This document shows, in pieces, positions 53,946 to 62,937 of a stretch of 64,000 nt of DNA (its first letter is position 1; every line of letters begins with the position of its first letter). The notes beneath the pieces are model-generated. The model made no database searches, was not told the DNA's origin, and was given only the letters and a program-made list of their open reading frames with translations. The stretch spans positions 23,458 to 87,457 of the forward strand of contig JBBRVG010000003.1 of the NCBI GenBank assembly GCA_038247115.1, read 5' to 3'. Made by a program: the position numbers and the translations under genes. This DNA is from Pseudaeromonas sp038247115. Lineage in GTDB: Bacteria; Pseudomonadota; Gammaproteobacteria; Enterobacterales; Aeromonadaceae.

Positions 53946-55622
53946 TTAGCGCCCCTCCGGATACCATTTATCCAGCAATTCGCTGGAGCGTTGCAGCTCA
54001 CGCTGCCAGGTATCGCCTTCGATCACTTGCGGCTTCAGCATGATGACCAGTTCGGTTTTGTAAGTGCTATCGGCCCTATTGGTGAAAGCCTCGCCCACCC
54101 AAGGAATATCGCCAACCCAGGGCACCTTGCTGACCTTTTGTTCCTTGTTGATCCGCATCAGACCGCCGATGACAATCACATCGCCGGATTTAGCCTGCAC
54201 CACTGTATCCGACTCGCGGATATTGCTGTACGCCATGGGCAGGTTGTAGGTGGTCGAGGTTCCAGAGCCGGAGAGAGACCCCAAGTCGATGGTTTTCTTC
54301 TGTTCGGTCACATCGATGACCGAGGGATGAATATGCATCAGCACATTGCCCTGCTCATCGATCTGCGGCATCACATCCAGCGCCACACCAGAGAAGAAAG
54401 GCGTGAGCTCGATATTCGGCGAAACTATGGGATCCGAGGATGTTGCCACTGTGGTGCTGGAGATACCGGTGACAAAGTACTCATCACTGCCGACCTTGAT
54501 CACTGCTTTCTGATTATTGGTTGCCGTCACCCGTGGGCTGGACAGAGTATTCACATCGCCCTGGGTCTTCAGCAGGTTAACCACGGCTTCGAAGTTGCCA
54601 TCCGAGAACTGCAATCCGGCACCACCGCCGAGCAGGGTTGCCACCGAGTTGGTGACCGCCGGCAGACCGACCAGCGAACCCGCATTAGTGATCCCCTGGC
54701 CCTGATCCCATTGGGCACTGAGATTGTTCCACTGGATGCCCTGCTGGTAACCTTCATTCAGCCGAACTTCCATGATCTTGGTTTCCAGGATCACCTGCCG
54801 TTTCAGCTGCCGCTCGGACTGGCCCAGAAACTCGCGCACCGCCTTAATGTCCTCGGCCATGCCTCGCACCGTCACCAGACCCGCCTGCGGATTCAGGATC
54901 ACGGCACGGCCTTGGCCGCTACCAATCAGATGCTGCAGTGCAGTTTCCAGATCTTTCCAGAAATTACTCTGACTACCGGTTTCGATCACTGTGCCGTTAG
55001 TACTGCTGCCGTTCGAATTGTTAGAGTTGTTGCTGTTACTGTTGTTATCCGAACTGGAGCTGCTACCGGTCGAGGTGGAGTTATTGTTGTTGGACTGATC
55101 GGTGACCCCACCTGAGGTAATGCTGGTACGGGAGAGTCCCTGCCGCGTCAGCATCAGATAATTCACCGGAAAGCTCTCGGCTCTGAGTCCAGCGGGATAG
55201 ATGTGATAGACGGTGCCGGTACGACGAATGTCATAGCCGTACATATCCGCCACCGTATCCAGCACCTCCGGCAGGGTCACTTCACGCAGATCCAGATTGA
55301 TCCGTCCCTCGACCCCGGGATGCACGGCAACACTGTAACGACCATCCTTCATCAGGGAGGCAAAAAACTCGCTGGCTTCCACATCTTTGGCTGCTACCCG
55401 GAAGCGCCGTTCATTGACATAGGCGCTGGCAAGCGGCTGTATGGGACTCTTCGGCAACAATTCCGCCTGCACCGAGTCCGGCACTGTCAGAGCACCGGCC
55501 TGCTGCTGGGCTTGTTTCAACGCCTCTTTGGACTCGACAGGATCAGGGTGCTGATAGGTCACGCAACCGCCCAACAGCAAGGCCAGAGCAACCAGAGAGA
55601 ACGAAAATGGCATCTTGTTCAT
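53946..55622 (-). CDS. mshL: MSHA outer-membrane secretin MshL
   Basis: A 558-residue lipoprotein secretin (PilQ/GspD type). The lipobox LLGGC places the lipidated cysteine at C20. Secretin N domains are followed by a Ser/Asn low-complexity stretch (residues 176-211), then the secretin core with VVQAKSGDVIVIGGLM and VPWVGDIPWVGEAF motifs. ATG 55622 overlaps the mshK stop (ATGA). The upstream open frame is out of the mshK/J reading and is not used. Confidence 0.95.
   Translation of the reverse strand: MNKMPFSFSLVALALLLGGCVTYQHPDPVESKEALKQAQQQAGALTVPDSVQAELLPKSPIQPLASAYVNERRFRVAAKDVEASEFFASLMKDGRYSVAVHPGVEGRINLDLREVTLPEVLDTVADMYGYDIRRTGTVYHIYPAGLRAESFPVNYLMLTRQGLSRTSITSGGVTDQSNNNNSTSTGSSSSSDNNSNSNNSNNSNGSSTNGTVIETGSQSNFWKDLETALQHLIGSGQGRAVILNPQAGLVTVRGMAEDIKAVREFLGQSERQLKRQVILETKIMEVRLNEGYQQGIQWNNLSAQWDQGQGITNAGSLVGLPAVTNSVATLLGGGAGLQFSDGNFEAVVNLLKTQGDVNTLSSPRVTATNNQKAVIKVGSDEYFVTGISSTTVATSSDPIVSPNIELTPFFSGVALDVMPQIDEQGNVLMHIHPSVIDVTEQKKTIDLGSLSGSGTSTTYNLPMAYSNIRESDTVVQAKSGDVIVIGGLMRINKEQKVSKVPWVGDIPWVGEAFTNRADSTYKTELVIMLKPQVIEGDTWQRELQRSSELLDKWYPEGR
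54990..55097. repeat. Ser/Asn low-complexity codons within mshL
   Basis: About 36 codons of AAC/AGC/ACC-type repeats encode mostly Ser and Asn (residues 176-211 of MshL). Such runs are prone to length changes by slippage. Confidence 0.75.
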
Positions 55623-55939
55623 TGAATTTTGACCTTGCTTGAATAAAGAGGAAGCGTATGACGTTGGCCATTGCGCTCCAGAACCACGCCATCCTGACCG
55701 ATATTGACCACGCGATAACCCGCGACCATCTGACCCAGACCATAACTCTCGCCATCCAGAATGGCCTGCCGGGGTCCACGCCCCAGCAACAAGCCTTGCA
55801 GGCGGGGCAATGCCTCGACATGTTGCGCTGCCTGGCCCTGTACCGAGCCAGTCAACGGCTGGGTCGGATCCTGTAGCATCTCGACAGCCGCCTGCACCAG
55901 CGAACAGGGCAGCATCAGCACCAACCACCATTTAGCCAC
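55619..55939 (-). CDS. mshK: MSHA biogenesis protein MshK
   Basis: A 106-residue periplasmic protein with a signal peptide (AKWWLVLMLPCSLVQA), similar in position to PilP of type IVa pili, which docks on the secretin. The start is GTG 55939 with AAGGAG 7 bases upstream, inside the end of mshJ. It retains the DPTQPL segment after the signal peptide, typical of GspC/PilP-like proteins. Confidence 0.85.
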   Translation of the reverse strand: MAKWWLVLMLPCSLVQAAVEMLQDPTQPLTGSVQGQAAQHVEALPRLQGLLLGRGPRQAILDGESYGLGQMVAGYRVVNIGQDGVVLERNGQRHTLPLYSSKVKIQ

Positions 55940-56573
55940 GAATAAACTCCTTGCTGCTACTCAGGGTGTAGAGCTCCAGCTCGATACTGGCCTGTGGATA
56001 CTGCTCGACCTGATAATTCAGACGGCGCCAGTAAAAGTGCTCCGGCAACCCTTCGAGGGCCCGCAGATATTGAAAGATCTCAAAGTAACTGCCCTGCAGA
56101 CGCAGCTGGATGCCATGTTGAAACAAGAGATTCTGTTCGGGATCATCCAGCAATGGCTTGGGTGGCAGGGAGGTCAATGACACCAGGCGTAAGCGGCCCG
56201 AGCTGGCCAACATCTGCTCCAACAGGCCCGGCATCCGCTCCGCCGGGATCAGATCCAGCGTCTGATCCTTGAGTTGCGCATCCAGCTGGACCAGCTGTTG
56301 TGTCAATTGCTGCTGTTGTTCCCGCACCGGCTGGTTGGGATCCAGCAGAAGTGCCTGCTGGCGGCCCTGATTCTCCAGTTGCAATTGGGCTATGGTCGTT
56401 GCCAGCTCCTGGCCACGGGCCACTTGACTCTGGTAGGCCAACCAGGCCGGCTCCAGCAGCAGACTATAGGTCGGCATCAGGAGCAAGGCGGTACCGGCGA
56501 GCAGTACCAGCCAGCGTTCGCGGGTACTCATCACCAGCACCCGAGTCGCGAGTTGTTGCCACTGCTGCTTCAT
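55932..56573 (-). CDS. mshJ: MSHA biogenesis protein MshJ (PilO-like)
   Basis: A 213-residue bitopic membrane protein: short cytoplasmic N-terminus, a hydrophobic helix (about 20-38, WLVLLAGTALLLMPTYSLLL), a coiled coil rich in Gln/Leu, and a small periplasmic ferredoxin-like domain. It is the PilO equivalent that pairs with the PilN-like protein. ATGA overlap with mshI1. Confidence 0.88.
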   Translation of the reverse strand: MKQQWQQLATRVLVMSTRERWLVLLAGTALLLMPTYSLLLEPAWLAYQSQVARGQELATTIAQLQLENQGRQQALLLDPNQPVREQQQQLTQQLVQLDAQLKDQTLDLIPAERMPGLLEQMLASSGRLRLVSLTSLPPKPLLDDPEQNLLFQHGIQLRLQGSYFEIFQYLRALEGLPEHFYWRRLNYQVEQYPQASIELELYTLSSSKEFIRG

Positions 56574-57202
56574 GACTTGTTGCCTCCCTGGGTCGCATCA
56601 GCCGCAGGCTGCGGGTTGGCCAATTGCGGGCTACTCAGGCGAAACGAGAGTTGCCCCTGGGCATCGCGGGAGATCTGCAGCTCGGAAAACTCCTTGCCGG
56701 CAAGAGACTCCGCCTCGGTAAAGCGATTGACCCAAGCGGGCACATCCTGGCTACTGGCGGCCAAACCAGCCAGCTCGACGCGCCCCTCATCCAGCTGGAT
56801 ATGCTGCAAGGCGATGCCCGGACTACGAATCCGCGCCAGATCGTTGAGCAGCACAGCAAAACCATTGCTCTTGAGCATGGCCCGCGCCGACAAGCTATGG
56901 AGCAGCAGTTGCTTGATCTGGACCTGATGCTGCAGCTGTTTATTCTGTCGATGCAACTCTGCATCCGGCTTGTGCCGCGCCAACTCAGCCACCAGCCGCT
57001 CCCCTTCCAGTCGCAGGGCGTTGAGAGCCAGTTCCTGTTGCTGATTGCCCGCCTCTTGCCTGGCATGTAACTGATTCAATCCCAGTAGCGAGCCTGCAAT
57101 TAGCAGCAGCACCAACAACCAGCTGCCCACCATCTGCGGCAGGGTTGCCCACTGCCGGCGGGGGCGAAATTCATCGCCATATAGATTGATACGGATCTTC
57201 AT
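56570..57202 (-). CDS. mshI1: PilN-like MSHA alignment protein
   Basis: A 210-residue PilN-type protein. It opens with the short PilN motif MKIRINLYGDEFRPRR, which binds PilM-like proteins, followed by a transmembrane helix (about 28-46) and a periplasmic coiled coil and globular domain. Gene naming varies (mshI1, mshI2 or unnamed). ATGA overlaps join it to mshI and mshJ. Confidence 0.87.
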   Translation of the reverse strand: MKIRINLYGDEFRPRRQWATLPQMVGSWLLVLLLIAGSLLGLNQLHARQEAGNQQQELALNALRLEGERLVAELARHKPDAELHRQNKQLQHQVQIKQLLLHSLSARAMLKSNGFAVLLNDLARIRSPGIALQHIQLDEGRVELAGLAASSQDVPAWVNRFTEAESLAGKEFSELQISRDAQGQLSFRLSSPQLANPQPAADATQGGNKS

Positions 57203-58083
57203 GGCGAGACCTCCGCCTGCAGTAATCCGTAGAGCGGCAAGTATTCGATACCGGCGACAATCGCCGGATTAGCCAGGGCACTGACCGGCATGGAAAAATT
57301 CCCCGCCAAATGACGCACCAAGCCTCCCAGATCCGGGGCGGCAATCGCCACATGCAGGTGAGCAGCCTCAGGTAGCTTCAATTGCGCAACCAGATAATCC
57401 AGCGAACGTTGAATTTCCAGCGACAGGTTATCCAGCAGGTCCGGGTTGAGATTCCCCACAGCATGCTCGGCCAACTGGGCAAAACCGCGCAATTGGCGAC
57501 TGAAGCAGAGCTGGCCACGATAGACTGCCAGTACCGCCACATCCTGACCGGGCACCTGATACAACAGCAACTGCATCTGTTCTTTCTTGCCCAACAAATC
57601 AGCCAGCCCCAGCTCCTCTGTGGTCACCAACTCCAAGGAGGCGACCGCATTGACGCCTTGGGCGATCAGCTGCATCCGGCTTTTCGGCACACAAACCACT
57701 GCCAATCGGGGGCGCGCCGCCGGGTTGGTCGGCAAATCGTAGTAATCAAAGCTCAGCTGCAGCACAGACTCATTGACGAAATCCTTGACCGCCCAGGGCA
57801 AGGCACCCGCCAATTCGTCCTCCGGGACATCGGGTTTTTCAATCTGCACCTGCTGAAACAGAGTCGCTGGCAGCAGCGCCTTCACCGGGCTGCCACTGAG
57901 TTGAGTCCGGGTCAACAGACTCTGCACCGCCCGCGGCCAATCCGCCTGACCATTGCAAGCTTCCTGTTCAAACAGTGGCTCTGGTTGCCCGCGCACCAGC
58001 AGAATGCGTTCCTGGCCAAAACCAAGCGCTACTGCGGGCCGACTCGCCTTGTGCTGAAACCACTTGCTGATTGTGCGGATCAA
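57199..58083 (-). CDS. mshI: MSHA biogenesis protein MshI (PilM-like)
   Basis: A 294-residue cytoplasmic actin-fold protein of the PilM type that would dock to the N-terminus of the PilN-like protein. The start is a TTG at 58083 with GAGGGC 9 bases upstream and no ATG or GTG nearby that keeps the N-terminal ISKWFQHK segment. It is separated from mshH by 127 bp with no clear terminator. In Vibrio, the mshH-mshI gap is similar. Confidence 0.85.
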   Translation of the reverse strand: MIRTISKWFQHKASRPAVALGFGQERILLVRGQPEPLFEQEACNGQADWPRAVQSLLTRTQLSGSPVKALLPATLFQQVQIEKPDVPEDELAGALPWAVKDFVNESVLQLSFDYYDLPTNPAARPRLAVVCVPKSRMQLIAQGVNAVASLELVTTEELGLADLLGKKEQMQLLLYQVPGQDVAVLAVYRGQLCFSRQLRGFAQLAEHAVGNLNPDLLDNLSLEIQRSLDYLVAQLKLPEAAHLHVAIAAPDLGGLVRHLAGNFSMPVSALANPAIVAGIEYLPLYGLLQAEVSP

Positions 58084-58210
58084 AACAGAAAGCCCTCACT
58101 TATCAATTAGATGACCATCATAGGCCATCGCTGGTTAAATCTGAACCCTGGTTCGGCTTTCCACCGCAGATTGCGCTACCGAGTCTCTGCAGGGAGCAAT
58201 AAAGCTCCAT

Positions 58211-60112
58211 TTAAAGCTGATTTTGCCCATCAAACCAGTGTCCTTGGCCTGCAACCACACCTAATGACTGAAGAACCCGCCACTCGGCCTCGCTCTCGAC
58301 CCCTACCGCAATCACCTGGGTCTGACTGTTGGCACAACCACCGACCAGAGAGCGTACCGCCATCTGGTTCAGCGGTCTGTGCTGGATGTCGCGGACCAGA
58401 CTGGGGTGGATCTTCAAAAAGCTTAATTCGAACTCCTTGATGTAGTGAGTGCTCACCACATCCTGCCCGGCATGGTCCACCGATAACCGGCATCCCAGCA
58501 GCCGCAACTCCCGCAGTGGCGCTCGCAACGCCTCCTGGTAACGACTGACATGCGCCTCGTTCAGCTCCACCACCAGCATGGCAGAGCGTCGTCGCCCGAG
58601 CCGCAACAGCGCCATCCATAACCATTGCCGATACTCAGAGTTCAGCAAGCTTAACGGATGCAGATTCAACGCCAGTGGAACACCCTCTTCACGAGGCAAG
58701 AGTAACAGGGCTAATTGGCTCATCTGACGATCAAACGGCAACTGCATGCCCACTTTTTCTACCATGGCGACAAAGCCGGCGGCCGGTAACAGCTTGCCCT
58801 TGCCATCGGGCAAGCGCGCCAGCATCTCATGAAGTTGTGGAACCAGAGGTTTGCCACTGTAAGCACTCTGCAACCGGTAGGTGAGTTGCTGGCGGCTAAA
58901 CTGCCGCTCCAACAGGGTCCGCCAGCGCACAGTCCCCTTGTCCGAGGCATCGACCCGCAACGGTTTATCATACAGGAAGTAACCACTCTCCTGCTGCAGA
59001 CGGGCGCCACGCAATGCCAGTTCGGCTTCTTCCTCGACCTGCACAATCAGCTCACCGGGTTGATAGCAGACGGCACCTATATACAGGGCTCGATCCGCAT
59101 CGACATAATCGGGCCAGCTCAGATGCTCCAGGCGTTTGAGCAGTTGATCGGCGGCTGTGAGTGTCTCTTGCTTCGATAGCCCCGGCAGCAGGATAGCCAG
59201 CACATTACCCGCATAGCGCCCCTGAATGGCCCCGTTATAACGTTGCAAAAAGTGACCGACCAGGGCGCTGCACTCCTGCAAGCCTTCGATAGCCTGCTCC
59301 TCGCCGTCATGCCGCATCACGGCATCCAGCGCATCGACTTCCAGCAACAAGACAGAGCCGACGCTGTAGTCGGCATCGCTCATCGCCGCTTCCAGGCGAT
59401 TATCAAAAAAGATGCGATTGCCAACACCCAGCTGTTTGTCGATGAACACATTGCGACGGATAAAAGTATCGAACCGGCTGCGCTCTTTCTTGGCATCAGC
59501 CAGCTCATTTTGCAGAAAGCTGAGCGCCTGACTAACACTGACCGGCCACTCGCGAGCCACCTCATGGCGTAACTTGCCGCGATCGCCACTGAGAATATGT
59601 TGGCCGCGCCGCGCCAGCAGCTCCACACCCTTGAGTTGCCGCCGTAACCAGAGCAGCGCCAACCAGAGACCCAGACTGATAACACCCAAACCGGTCGCCA
59701 GACTGGCCAGGGGGGCATAGAGCCGATCCATCTGGCTGAAGCTGGAGGCCACCCAAAAATCCATATGCAAAGTCGGGAAGCGCTTTCCGGCCAGATGAAC
59801 TTCTTCGAGGCGATGACGCTGCTGATCGAAAGTGGGCTCCTGATATTCGAACAGCAAGCCATCATCCAGGGTGACCGTCAGCCCTTTGACATCGTTGGCG
59901 CGCAGCAGCGGCGGCAGCCAGCCTTGCAGACGCGGTGACTCGGGCTGTGCCAACACCTCTTCTTCGAATATATCGACCACGGCCCGCAGTTCATCGCGCT
60001 GAAATCGTTCGGTCAAGTCATGAAAGCCCATACCCGCCGCCGTCAGCACCAGCAACACAGTCCCGATGACGCACAGGCACAAGAGTGCCACTATCTGATT
60101 GGTCAATCGCAT
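58211..60112 (-). CDS. mshH: MshH/CsrD-like degenerate GGDEF-EAL regulator
   Basis: A 633-residue inner-membrane protein with two N-terminal transmembrane helices (about residues 8-28 and 135-158) flanking a periplasmic part, a HAMP/coiled-coil linker, then a GGDEF-like and an EAL-like domain. Both are degenerate: the GGDEF turn is RYAGNVL and the EAL start is absent, so it should neither make nor break c-di-GMP. Family relatives in Vibrio/Enterobacteria (CsrD) target the sRNAs CsrB/CsrC to RNase E. Position at the head of the MSHA locus may tie pilus expression to the Csr system. Confidence 0.85.
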   Translation of the reverse strand: MRLTNQIVALLCLCVIGTVLLVLTAAGMGFHDLTERFQRDELRAVVDIFEEEVLAQPESPRLQGWLPPLLRANDVKGLTVTLDDGLLFEYQEPTFDQQRHRLEEVHLAGKRFPTLHMDFWVASSFSQMDRLYAPLASLATGLGVISLGLWLALLWLRRQLKGVELLARRGQHILSGDRGKLRHEVAREWPVSVSQALSFLQNELADAKKERSRFDTFIRRNVFIDKQLGVGNRIFFDNRLEAAMSDADYSVGSVLLLEVDALDAVMRHDGEEQAIEGLQECSALVGHFLQRYNGAIQGRYAGNVLAILLPGLSKQETLTAADQLLKRLEHLSWPDYVDADRALYIGAVCYQPGELIVQVEEEAELALRGARLQQESGYFLYDKPLRVDASDKGTVRWRTLLERQFSRQQLTYRLQSAYSGKPLVPQLHEMLARLPDGKGKLLPAAGFVAMVEKVGMQLPFDRQMSQLALLLLPREEGVPLALNLHPLSLLNSEYRQWLWMALLRLGRRRSAMLVVELNEAHVSRYQEALRAPLRELRLLGCRLSVDHAGQDVVSTHYIKEFELSFLKIHPSLVRDIQHRPLNQMAVRSLVGGCANSQTQVIAVGVESEAEWRVLQSLGVVAGQGHWFDGQNQL

Positions 60113-60167
60113 CGGTCATCCCTAACCTGGCTCCATTCCCGGACCATTCTATCAGCCGTTGTACCAT

Positions 60168-60195
60168 AGTTCAGTGACATCAGTTCAGTGACATC
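60168..60195. repeat. 14-bp perfect tandem duplication
   Basis: AGTTCAGTGACATC occurs twice in succession upstream of mshH (56 bp from its start). It could be a recent replication slippage or a pair of regulator half-sites. Confidence 0.8.
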
Positions 60196-60323
60196 GCATC
60201 GGCAGAGCCGATCCCGTGGCAGAAACTCTGCACCGACAGTCGCCGATCCAGTGAATCCGCCTCGGACTATCGCTTAGCCCCAACAGGATCAACCTGAGTG
60301 GCTCAATTTTTGCTCGCTAACTT

Positions 60324-60349
60324 GTTTATGGAAAAGGTTTTTCATAAAC
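60324..60349. promoter_or_regulatory. 26-bp inverted repeat, candidate TetR-type operator
   Basis: GTTTATGGAAAAG and GTTTTTCATAAAC pair as an inverted repeat with one off-centre mismatch, 31 bp before the regulator ATG at 60381. A further half-like TTCCATAA follows at about 60353-60360. Autoregulation by the adjacent TetR-family protein is the simplest reading. Confidence 0.55.
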
Positions 60350-60380
60350 TATTTCCATAATCAACAGCCCCGGCCTCCTC

Positions 60381-61064
60381 ATGTTTGATCTCCCGCTCGC
60401 CCCCAACAAGAACAGTAATGGTGAAGAGAGTCGCCTGGCCCTGCTGCAAGCGGCCACCGAGGAGTTTCTGGCGATGGGATTTCAAGCCGCCCGGGTCCAG
60501 ACCATAACCCGCAACGCCGGACTGGGTCTTTCTGCCATCAACTACCATTTTGGCAGCAAGGAGGGACTCTATCAGGCGGTGCTCAGCCAGCATGCCGAAC
60601 TGGCCATAGCCCGCCAGCCGCTGCAGGGGCCGCCGGACCTTCCTCCCCAGGCACAACTGCGGTGGCTCATCAGCGCCCTGTTGCACCGTATGGTGGATCC
60701 GGAAAATCCCAGCCGGATCGGTCCCTTATTGCTGCGCGAGATGATGACGCCCACCGCCGCCTTCGAGCTGATGTTTACCCGATTTGCCTCTACCCAGTTT
60801 CAACTCGGCCTGGAGGTGCTGACACGGCTGTTAGGCCCCCGGGTTCCGGCGCCCCTGGTAGCCATGAGTCTGTACAGCCTGTTTGGCCAGTGCATTTTCT
60901 ACATGACAGCGCGACCCATGATTGCCCGCCTGACGCCAGAGCGCACCTTGGACGAGGCCGGGCTGCAGCAGATTGCCGACCATATCACCGAATTCAGCTG
61001 GGCCGGTTTGCAGGCCCTGCGTCAGCATCATGAGGAGTCCAGCTCATGCGCCCCGCAATCCTGA
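60381..61064 (+). CDS. TetR-family regulator, CecR-like
   Basis: A 227-residue repressor with an N-terminal TetR helix-turn-helix (about residues 18-60, including LSAINYHFGSKEGLY) and a DUF1956-like C-terminal domain as in E. coli CecR (YbiH). It overlaps the next gene by 19 bases. By synteny with cecR-ybhGFSR it should control the following exporter. The start ATG has no clear Shine-Dalgarno. Confidence 0.8.
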   Translation: MFDLPLAPNKNSNGEESRLALLQAATEEFLAMGFQAARVQTITRNAGLGLSAINYHFGSKEGLYQAVLSQHAELAIARQPLQGPPDLPPQAQLRWLISALLHRMVDPENPSRIGPLLLREMMTPTAAFELMFTRFASTQFQLGLEVLTRLLGPRVPAPLVAMSLYSLFGQCIFYMTARPMIARLTPERTLDEAGLQQIADHITEFSWAGLQALRQHHEESSSCAPQS

Positions 61065-62002
61065 TCCTGCCCATCCTGACGCTGCTGCTCGGCGGCTGCG
61101 ACGCCGAAAATGGCCGCCTGCCCGGTTATGTGGAGGGGGAATATGTGCGCGTCGCGGCTCCCTCGGGCGGGCGCCTGCAAGCCTTGCCGGTGCAAGAAGG
61201 GGATCGGCTCGCCGCCGGTGCCTTACTCTTCACCCTGGAGTCCGAACCGGAGCAAGCCGCCGTTCAGGCCGCCAGCGCCCGGCTGCAACAGAGCCAGGCG
61301 CAACTGGCCGACTTGGATAAAGGCCAGCGCCGGGATGAGCTGGCGGTGCTCGAGGCCCAATTGGCCGCCACCCGCGCCAGTGAGGCTCTAGCCCAGCGCG
61401 ACCTGCAGCGGCAACAACAGTTGGCCCGAAAGGGCGTGGTCAGCGTGGCAACCCTGGATAGTTATCGTGCCCGCTGGCAGCTCGAACAGGGTAATCGGCA
61501 GGCGCTGGATGCCCAGTTGCGGGTGGCGCGGCTGGCCGCCCGGGACGATCAGCGCCAGGCGGCGCAACAAGCGGTCGCCGCCGCACAAGCGGAGCTGGAT
61601 CAGCAACGCTGGCAATTGCAGCAGAAACAGCAGCGCAGCCAGCAAAGTGCCCGGGTGGAGCAGATCCTCTATCGTCCGGGCGAATGGGTGCCAGCCGGTG
61701 CTCCCGTGCTCAGCCTGCTGCCGGAGCACGGCGTCAAGGCCCGCTTCTATCTACCGGAAGCCAGTCGCCCCCAGTTGCAGGTTGGTCAAGCCGTCACCCT
61801 GTATTGCGATGGCTGTGAGCAGCCGATCCCGGCCCGGATCAGTTATATCGCCAATCAGGTTGAGTTCACCCCGCCGGTGATCTACAGCCAGGAGAACCGC
61901 GCCCGGCTGGTATTCCTGGTGGAGGCTCGCCCCGATCCCGATAGCCCGGGGCTCTTGCATCCGGGCCAACCGCTGGAAGTGGCGATCGGAGAACAGCCAT
62001 GA
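61046..62002 (+). CDS. HlyD-type membrane fusion lipoprotein of an ABC exporter
   Basis: A 318-residue periplasmic adaptor (YbhG-like). The N-terminus is a lipoprotein signal with lipobox LLGGC (C18), unlike the membrane-anchored E. coli YbhG. A biotinyl-lipoyl-like beta segment (EGEYVRVAAPSGGRLQALPV) flanks a long helical hairpin rich in Gln/Ala/Arg (about residues 70-200). It should link the ABC pump to an outer-membrane channel. Start and stop overlap its neighbours. Confidence 0.85.
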   Translation: MRPAILILPILTLLLGGCDAENGRLPGYVEGEYVRVAAPSGGRLQALPVQEGDRLAAGALLFTLESEPEQAAVQAASARLQQSQAQLADLDKGQRRDELAVLEAQLAATRASEALAQRDLQRQQQLARKGVVSVATLDSYRARWQLEQGNRQALDAQLRVARLAARDDQRQAAQQAVAAAQAELDQQRWQLQQKQQRSQQSARVEQILYRPGEWVPAGAPVLSLLPEHGVKARFYLPEASRPQLQVGQAVTLYCDGCEQPIPARISYIANQVEFTPPVIYSQENRARLVFLVEARPDPDSPGLLHPGQPLEVAIGEQP

Positions 62003-62937
62003 GCGAAGCCGCCGTCATCGATGTTCAGGGGCTGACCAAGCGCTATGGTGAGCGAACCGTGGTCAATGATCTCTCCATGCAGGTGCAGCGGGGCGAGATC
62101 TACGGTTTTCTCGGTCCCAATGGTAGCGGCAAGACCACCTCGATCCGCATGATGTGCGGTCTGCTGACCCCGGATGCCGGTTCAGGCCGCACCCTGGGCC
62201 ATGACATAGTGCGAGACTCCGCCGCCATCAAGGCCCAGGTCGGTTACATGACCCAACGCTTCGGCCTCTACGAGGATCTGAGCCTGCGCGAAAATCTGGA
62301 ATTCGTGGCCCGCATCTACGGCATGGACCGCATCCCCCAGCGAGTCAGCCAGACGCTAGAGCGGCTCGGGCTGGCCGCACGGCAGAAGCAGTTGGCGGGT
62401 AGTCTCTCCGGCGGCTGGAAGCAGCGTTTGGCCCTGGCGGCCTGCATGTTGCACCAACCCCGCTTGCTGTTACTGGATGAGCCGACGGCGGGCGTTGACC
62501 CCAAGGCCCGCCGTGACTTCTGGGAGGAGATCCATAATCTGGCCGCCGAGGGCATGACGGTGCTGGTTTCGACCCACTATATGGATGAAGCCGAACGCTG
62601 CCATCGCTTGGGCTACATCGCCTATGGTCGTCTGCTGGCCAGCGGAACGCCCCATGAATTAGTAGCCAACAGTGGCCTGCACACCTGGCAGGTCAGTGGC
62701 GCCACCCAACCGCTGTTTGCTGCCCTCAACGGCCAGCCAGGGATTGAGCTCATCACCCGTTTTGGCAACACACTGCACCTGAGTGGCCGGGATCCGGCTC
62801 TGCTGGCCCAGGCCATAGCGCCCTGGCAACACCAGCCCGATACCCAGTGGCAGTCGATACCGCCCCAACTGGAAGACCTGTTTATCCAGCTGATGCAAAG
62901 CGCCAGCGATAATTTTGCCCAGGCAGGCACGCCATGA
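61999..62937 (+). CDS. ABC exporter ATP-binding protein (YbhF-like, single domain)
   Basis: A 312-residue ATPase of the ABC-2 drug-exporter group. Walker A is GPNGSGKTT (residues about 35-43), the signature is LSGGWKQRLALA (Trp where Gln is usual), Walker B is LLLLDEPTAGVD and the switch His is in STHYMDEAERC. E. coli YbhF has two such domains in 578 residues; this one has one. ATGA overlaps on both sides show coupling. Confidence 0.9.
   Translation: MSEAAVIDVQGLTKRYGERTVVNDLSMQVQRGEIYGFLGPNGSGKTTSIRMMCGLLTPDAGSGRTLGHDIVRDSAAIKAQVGYMTQRFGLYEDLSLRENLEFVARIYGMDRIPQRVSQTLERLGLAARQKQLAGSLSGGWKQRLALAACMLHQPRLLLLDEPTAGVDPKARRDFWEEIHNLAAEGMTVLVSTHYMDEAERCHRLGYIAYGRLLASGTPHELVANSGLHTWQVSGATQPLFAALNGQPGIELITRFGNTLHLSGRDPALLAQAIAPWQHQPDTQWQSIPPQLEDLFIQLMQSASDNFAQAGTP

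Noticed and set aside
54990..55097. Microsatellite or CRISPR-like repeat
   Set aside because: The repeats are short degenerate codons for Ser and Asn in frame within MshL, without regular spacers.
53991..55115. 374-codon plus-strand open frame
   Set aside because: Antisense to mshL; His/Gln-rich translation with no family look.
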